Assembly: GCA_028292485.1 (NCBI GenBank)
Contig: JAQGMG010000043.1
Span: forward strand, 1-64,000
Source of the DNA: Rhodocyclales bacterium
GTDB lineage: Bacteria > Pseudomonadota > Gammaproteobacteria > Burkholderiales > Rhodocyclaceae
Length of the DNA stretch: 64,000 nt
Reading direction: 5' to 3'
Shown here: one piece after another, positions 60,539 through 64,000 of the stretch
How the letters are laid out: every line of letters starts with the position of its first letter
How positions within the stretch are numbered: position 1 is the stretch's first letter
The notes under the pieces: generated by a model
Told to the model about the DNA's origin: nothing
Seen by the model: the letters and a program-made list of their open reading frames with translations, nothing else
Database searches by the model: none
Made by a program: the position numbers and the translations under genes

Positions 60539-60777
60539 CGTGCCTTGGCACCCTGCGTAGCGATGGCTTCGTTCATCGCTTCAATCGTTACGGGCTTGGC
60601 AGGCTTACGTATCAACCCCTTGAGCGAAGTGACGGATTGCGTCGCAGCAATCAATTCAAAGTGGCCGGGTTGGGTTTCCACGAATTCCACGCGGTCGCCC
60701 GCACCCACACCGAGAGCGTTGCGTACGCCGATGGGAATGGTGATCTGGCCTTTGCTGGTCATGGTTGCAGTGGGCAT
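60535..60777 (-). CDS. vapB: AbrB/MazE-fold antitoxin (VapB-type)
   Basis: An 80-residue DNA-binding antitoxin with the swapped-hairpin AbrB motif TSKGQITIPIGVRNALGVGAGD in the first half and a flexible C-terminal half that would cover the toxin site. It is transcribed first, then vapC. An inverted repeat 23 bp upstream of its start suits autoregulation. Confidence 0.9.
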   Translation of the reverse strand: MPTATMTSKGQITIPIGVRNALGVGAGDRVEFVETQPGHFELIAATQSVTSLKGLIRKPAKPVTIEAMNEAIATQGAKAR

Positions 60778-60799
60778 GAGCTTGCTCCTGATGAGGATT

Positions 60800-60817
60800 C
60801 CTTACTTTAAGGTAAGG
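60800..60817. promoter_or_regulatory. Candidate VapB operator
   Basis: CCTTAC-TTTAAG-GTAAGG, a 6-bp inverted repeat spaced by 6 bp, 23 bp before the antitoxin start on the minus strand. AbrB-type antitoxins bind such repeats over their promoters. Confidence 0.55.
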
Positions 60818-60849
60818 TTTTCTTGCGGTCAAGGCTTGTCTATTCCGAC

Positions 60850-61668
60850 TTACGTCACTGGTTTCAGCATCACCAGCTTCAACTGTTCCTGCTCAACTGG
60901 ATGCAACGTCACCTGCTGATAACTGATTAGCCCGCGTTTTGGGTGATTGAAATCGCGTTGCCCGCCTTGTCTCTCCAGCACATCGTGCTGCTTCCAGAAC
61001 TGTGCAAACTCCGGGCTGGCTTGTGAGAGTTCTTCGACGAGCTTTTGCAGCGGGGGCTCTTCGAGCCGCGTGCGGCAGTCCGCGCGAAATTCTGCGGTGA
61101 TGCGACGGGCACGTATTTCCCAGTCGACAAGGAGATTGCGCGCACCAGGCTCCATGAAAACGAAGCGCAACAAGTTCGGCATACGCTCTTGCGGCTGGTC
61201 GAGCCAGCCGGTGAAGAGTGTCGCAGCCGCATCGTTCCAGGCCAACACGTCCCAGTAACGTCCCATGATGTAGGCGGGCGCGGCAATATCGTCGAGCAGT
61301 GCAATGAGCGCAGGCGGGGCGGCATCATCGACCGGTTCGTTTTCTTGGGCATCGCGCCGGCCCGCCATTTCGAAGAGGTAAGCACGCTCGGAGCGGGTGA
61401 GTTGTAATGAACGTGCAAGGCGTGTCAGCACGTCGGCCGACACATTGACCTCGCGACCCTGTTCGAGCCAGGTGTACCAGGTCGGGCTGATACCCGCGAG
61501 CTGCGCGACTTCTTCACGCCTTAACCCTTGGGTGCGTCGGCGACTGCCAGCCGGAAAGCCGAACGCCTCCGGCGCGCTGCGTTGTCGCAATACCTGCAAA
61601 AAATCGCCGAGTTCTTTGCGGCGTGTATTTACGTGGCTTATTGCGGGGTTGTCTGAGGGCTTGTCCAT
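60850..61668 (-). CDS. XRE-family regulator with MmyB-like ligand domain
   Basis: A 272-residue regulator. The N-terminal helix-turn-helix (about 10-80) includes RRRTQGLRREEVAQLAGIS and WYTWLEQGREVNVS. The remainder, from about 100, is an MmyB-type PAS-like domain (YWDVLAWNDAAATLFTGW, RFVFMEPGARNLLVDWE, FWKQHDV) reported in this family to bind lipid-like ligands. ATG 61668 is preferred since the upstream frame is Ser/Thr-rich without motifs. Divergent from leuC, 169 bp away; target unknown. Members of the family often regulate adjacent dehydrogenases, none here. Confidence 0.85.
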   Translation of the reverse strand: MDKPSDNPAISHVNTRRKELGDFLQVLRQRSAPEAFGFPAGSRRRTQGLRREEVAQLAGISPTWYTWLEQGREVNVSADVLTRLARSLQLTRSERAYLFEMAGRRDAQENEPVDDAAPPALIALLDDIAAPAYIMGRYWDVLAWNDAAATLFTGWLDQPQERMPNLLRFVFMEPGARNLLVDWEIRARRITAEFRADCRTRLEEPPLQKLVEELSQASPEFAQFWKQHDVLERQGGQRDFNHPKRGLISYQQVTLHPVEQEQLKLVMLKPVT

Positions 61669-61685
61669 GTTGCTGTCCAGGCTAT

Positions 61686-61711
61686 TACTGTTAGTACTAG
61701 TATATACAGTA
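61686..61711. promoter_or_regulatory. Candidate operator between the XRE regulator and leuC
   Basis: TACTGT-N4-ACTAGT-N4-ACAGTA, an exactly symmetric 26-bp site with a palindromic centre. It lies 18 bp upstream of the regulator start and 126 bp upstream of leuC. It is AT-rich in an otherwise GC-rich region, and also includes -10-like TATA sequences. Confidence 0.55.
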
Positions 61712-61837
61712 GTCTTGTTCTGGTATTGAGCAGAGCCTAACATTCGCATCTGCGCTGTCGGGTCCATGGTGTCTATGCTTCAAAACGCACACCAGCACTC
61801 CGCAGTTTTCATCCCCGAGTTCAATGAGGAGCCAACC

Positions 61838-63265
61838 ATGGCTGGCAAGACGCTTTACGACAAGTTGTGGGACACCCACGAAGTGCGCCGCGAAGAAGAT
61901 GGCACCTGTCTGCTCTACATCGACCGCCACCTCGTGCACGAAGTGACCAGCCCACAAGCTTTCGAAGGTCTGCGCATCGCCGGTCGAAAGGCCTGGCGCA
62001 GCAGTTCGGTCGTGGCCGTGCCCGACCACAACACGCCGACCAATCATTGGGATCGTGACATCGAAGATCCGATCTCGAAGACCCAGGTCGATACGCTGGA
62101 CGCCAACATCAAGGAATTCGGCTCGCTGATCTATTTCCCGTTCAAGCACAAGAACCAGGGGATCATCCACGTCATCGCGCCCGAGAACGGCGCGATCCTG
62201 CCCGGCATGACAGTGGTATGTGGTGACAGCCACACTGCAACGCACGGCGCGTTCGCTGCCTTGGCACATGGCATCGGCACTTCCGAAGTCGAGCACGTGC
62301 TTGCCACGCAAACGCTGATCCAGAAAAAATCAAAGGCCATGTTGGTCAAGGTCGACGGCAAGCTCGGTCTCGGCGTGACTGCCAAGGACGTGGCACTCGC
62401 CATCATCGGCAAGATCGGCACCGCAGGTGGTACGGGTTACTGCATCGAATTCGCAGGTTCGGTATTCCGCGACCTGTCGATGGAAGGCCGCATGACGGTC
62501 TGTAACCTTGCCATCGAAGCAGGCGCACGCGCCGGCATTATCGGTGTCGATGACAAGACCATCGCTTATCTCAAGGGTCGCCCGAACGTGCCGGCCGGCG
62601 CTGCATGGGATACCGCTGTTGGCTACTGGAACACCCTGCATTCCGACGCCGATGCGCAGTTCGACAAGGTCGTTGAGCTGAATGCCGCTGACATCGAGCC
62701 ACAAGTCACCTGGGGCACGTCGCCGGAGCAGGTTCTTGCAGTCGGTGGTCGCGTGCCGAACCCGGCAAACGAAGCCGATGCAACCAAGCGCACCGGTATC
62801 GAAAATGCATTGAAGTACATGGGTCTGCAAGCCGACATGGCTATCACCGACATCAAGATCGACAAGGTCTTCATCGGTTCCTGCACCAACTCGCGCATCG
62901 AAGATCTGCGCGCAGCTTCGGTCGTCGCCAAGGGCAAGAAGATTGCCAGCAACATCACGCTCGCCATCGTTGTGCCGGGCTCGGGTATCGTCAAACGCCA
63001 GGCGGAAGAAGAAGGTCTGGACAAGATTTTCATCGATGCAGGGTTCGAATGGCGTGAGCCAGGTTGCTCGATGTGTCTGGCCATGAACGCGGATCGTCTC
63101 TCGCCAGGCGAGCGTTGCGCATCCACGTCCAACCGCAACTTCGAAGGCCGCCAAGGCCCTGGTGGTCGCACCCACCTCGTGAGTCCCGCCATGGCCGCCG
63201 CAGCTGCCATCGCTGGTCACTTCGTTGATGTACGAATCGACACAGCTGCGACCGCTGAGGCCTGA
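61838..63265 (+). CDS. leuC: 3-isopropylmalate dehydratase large subunit
   Basis: A 475-residue aconitase-family enzyme with a [4Fe-4S] cluster. Cluster cysteines lie in [14 protein letters not shown] and [11 protein letters not shown]; the substrate motif [20 protein letters not shown] is near residue 125. It isomerises isopropylmalate in leucine synthesis. ATG 61838 has ATGAGGA upstream, and the family N-terminus [16 protein letters not shown] starts there. leuD follows 11 bp later. It may also serve the citramalate route with cimA. Confidence 0.97.
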   Translation: MAGKTLYDKLWDTHEVRREEDGTCLLYIDRHLVHEVTSPQAFEGLRIAGRKAWRSSSVVAVPDHNTPTNHWDRDIEDPISKTQVDTLDANIKEFGSLIYFPFKHKNQGIIHVIAPENGAILPGMTVVCGDSHTATHGAFAALAHGIGTSEVEHVLATQTLIQKKSKAMLVKVDGKLGLGVTAKDVALAIIGKIGTAGGTGYCIEFAGSVFRDLSMEGRMTVCNLAIEAGARAGIIGVDDKTIAYLKGRPNVPAGAAWDTAVGYWNTLHSDADAQFDKVVELNAADIEPQVTWGTSPEQVLAVGGRVPNPANEADATKRTGIENALKYMGLQADMAITDIKIDKVFIGSCTNSRIEDLRAASVVAKGKKIASNITLAIVVPGSGIVKRQAEEEGLDKIFIDAGFEWREPGCSMCLAMNADRLSPGERCASTSNRNFEGRQGPGGRTHLVSPAMAAAAAIAGHFVDVRIDTAATAEA

Positions 63266-63276
63266 GGAGAAAACAC

Positions 63277-63915
63277 ATGAAAGCCTTTACCAAAATCAAT
63301 GGCCTCGCCGCACCGCTCGATCGCGCCAACGTCGACACCGACGCGATCATCCCGAAGCAATTCCTTAAGTCGATCAAGCGCAGCGGCTTCGGCCCTTACC
63401 TGTTCGATGAATGGCGCTATCTCGATCACGGCGAGCCGGGGATGGATTGCACGAACCGTCCGAAGAACCCGGATTTCATCCTCAACAAGCCACGCTACCA
63501 GGGCGCGCAAGTGCTGCTGGCGCGCGAGAACTTCGGCTGCGGCTCCTCGCGCGAACATGCGCCCTGGGCCATCGAGGATTTCGGCTTCAGCGTGATGATT
63601 GCGCCGTCCTTCGCCGACATTTTCTTCAGCAATAGCTACAAGAACGGCATCCTGCCGATCGTTGCTTCCGCAGAAATCGTCGACCGCCTGTTCAAGGAAT
63701 GCGAAGCGACCGAGGGCTACAAGCTCAACGTCGATCTCGAAACGCAAACCGTGACGACGCCGAGCGGCTTCAGCTTTGGTTTCGACATCACGCCGCATCG
63801 CAAACACTGCCTGCTCAATGGCCTCGATGAAATCGGCCTGACGCTCATGCATGCTGATGACATCAAGGCATTCGAAACAAAGCACAAGGCTGTCCAGCCT
63901 TGGTTGTTCGCGTAA
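63277..63915 (+). CDS. leuD: 3-isopropylmalate dehydratase small subunit
   Basis: A 212-residue swivel-domain partner of LeuC. The conserved [34 protein letters not shown] and [19 protein letters not shown] are all present. GAGGAG precedes the ATG at 63277. leuB would be expected next but lies beyond the window; a dRS3-like repeat follows 16 bp past the stop. Confidence 0.97.
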   Translation: MKAFTKINGLAAPLDRANVDTDAIIPKQFLKSIKRSGFGPYLFDEWRYLDHGEPGMDCTNRPKNPDFILNKPRYQGAQVLLARENFGCGSSREHAPWAIEDFGFSVMIAPSFADIFFSNSYKNGILPIVASAEIVDRLFKECEATEGYKLNVDLETQTVTTPSGFSFGFDITPHRKHCLLNGLDEIGLTLMHADDIKAFETKHKAVQPWLFA

Positions 63916-63930
63916 AAAACAAAACTAACC

Positions 63931-64000
63931 GTCATTCCCGCGAAAGCGGGAATCCACTTCTACGCGAGGTCTGTGCCACCAAGTGGATTTCCGCTCATTT
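63931..64000. repeat. dRS3-like intergenic repeat, locus 3 (cut by window edge)
   Basis: The left arm 63931-63957 is identical to those at 20851 and 56983. The inverted partner begins GTGGATTTCCGCTCATTT at 63983 and is cut off by the window end. It follows leuD. Confidence 0.88.

Noticed and set aside
63931-64000. dRS3-like repeats as phage attachment sites
   Set aside because: No integrase, phage structural gene or target duplication is seen near any of the three copies.

Overview
The window is a dense stretch of a moderately high-GC proteobacterial chromosome, most likely from a betaproteobacterium. The gene neighbourhoods are the usual ones for that class: gph-ubiG-ompA beside gyrA; serC-pheA-hisC-tyrA-aroA-cmk-rpsA-ihfB-lapAB-hldAD; and asd-fimV-truA-trpFBA-accD-folC-SPOR-cvpA-purF-metZ. 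The left edge cuts a one-piece tmRNA whose tag reads ANDEQFAVAA, and an LPS-heptose pathway confirms a Gram-negative. I cannot place it below class.

Layout. 1-3.9 kb (minus strand): partial ssrA, gph, ubiG, an OmpA-family protein and an MTA/SAH-deaminase-like amidohydrolase. 4.1-16.9 kb (plus): gyrA, then serine and aromatic amino-acid genes, with argS inserted between aroA and cmk, then rpsA and ihfB. 17.0-22.7 kb: envelope genes lapA, lapB, ugd, hldA, hldD and a ComEA-like protein with an unusual charged tail. 22.8-31.9 kb: 7Fe ferredoxin, an AddB/AddA-type nuclease-helicase pair split by a palindromic element, a CBS protein and a long-chain acyl-CoA ligase. 32.0-34.3 kb: an ivbL-type leader peptide, attenuator and ilvBN. 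34.3-37.4 kb (minus): a GbsR/MarR-type regulator with cydAB. 37.6-41.5 kb: aroC, an M48 lipoprotein protease, a small membrane protein and asd. 41.7-54.8 kb: fimV, truA, trpFBA, accD, folC, a SPOR protein, cvpA, purF and a SAM-II riboswitch controlling metZ. 54.8-58.3 kb (minus): a mutarotase-like protein, a three-copy YbjQ-type protein, tag and a GNAT. 58.5-64 kb: cimA, a VapBC-type toxin-antitoxin pair, an XRE regulator, leuC and leuD.

Functional themes. Amino-acid biosynthesis dominates. Chorismate is made and consumed here (aroA, aroC, pheA, tyrA, trpFBA). Branched-chain synthesis is represented by ilvBN and leuCD, with cimA supplying 2-oxobutyrate from pyruvate. Three cis-regulatory RNAs can be read directly: the ivbL attenuator, the SAM-II riboswitch, and a hairpin inside the trpB-trpA gap.

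Accessory signals are small. There are two families of dispersed palindromes: ATTCCC-N8-GGGAAT repeats at three loci and GTAGGTYGG long palindromes at two. One of the latter sits between addB and addA together with a decayed duplicate of the addB tail. I saw no phage, integrase, insertion-sequence transposase, CRISPR, tRNA or rRNA. I did not find a convincing wholly new multi-gene system. The most novel items are the addB/addA junction, the triple-YbjQ protein, the ComEA-tail fusion, and the transplanted-looking ivbL-ilvBN module.
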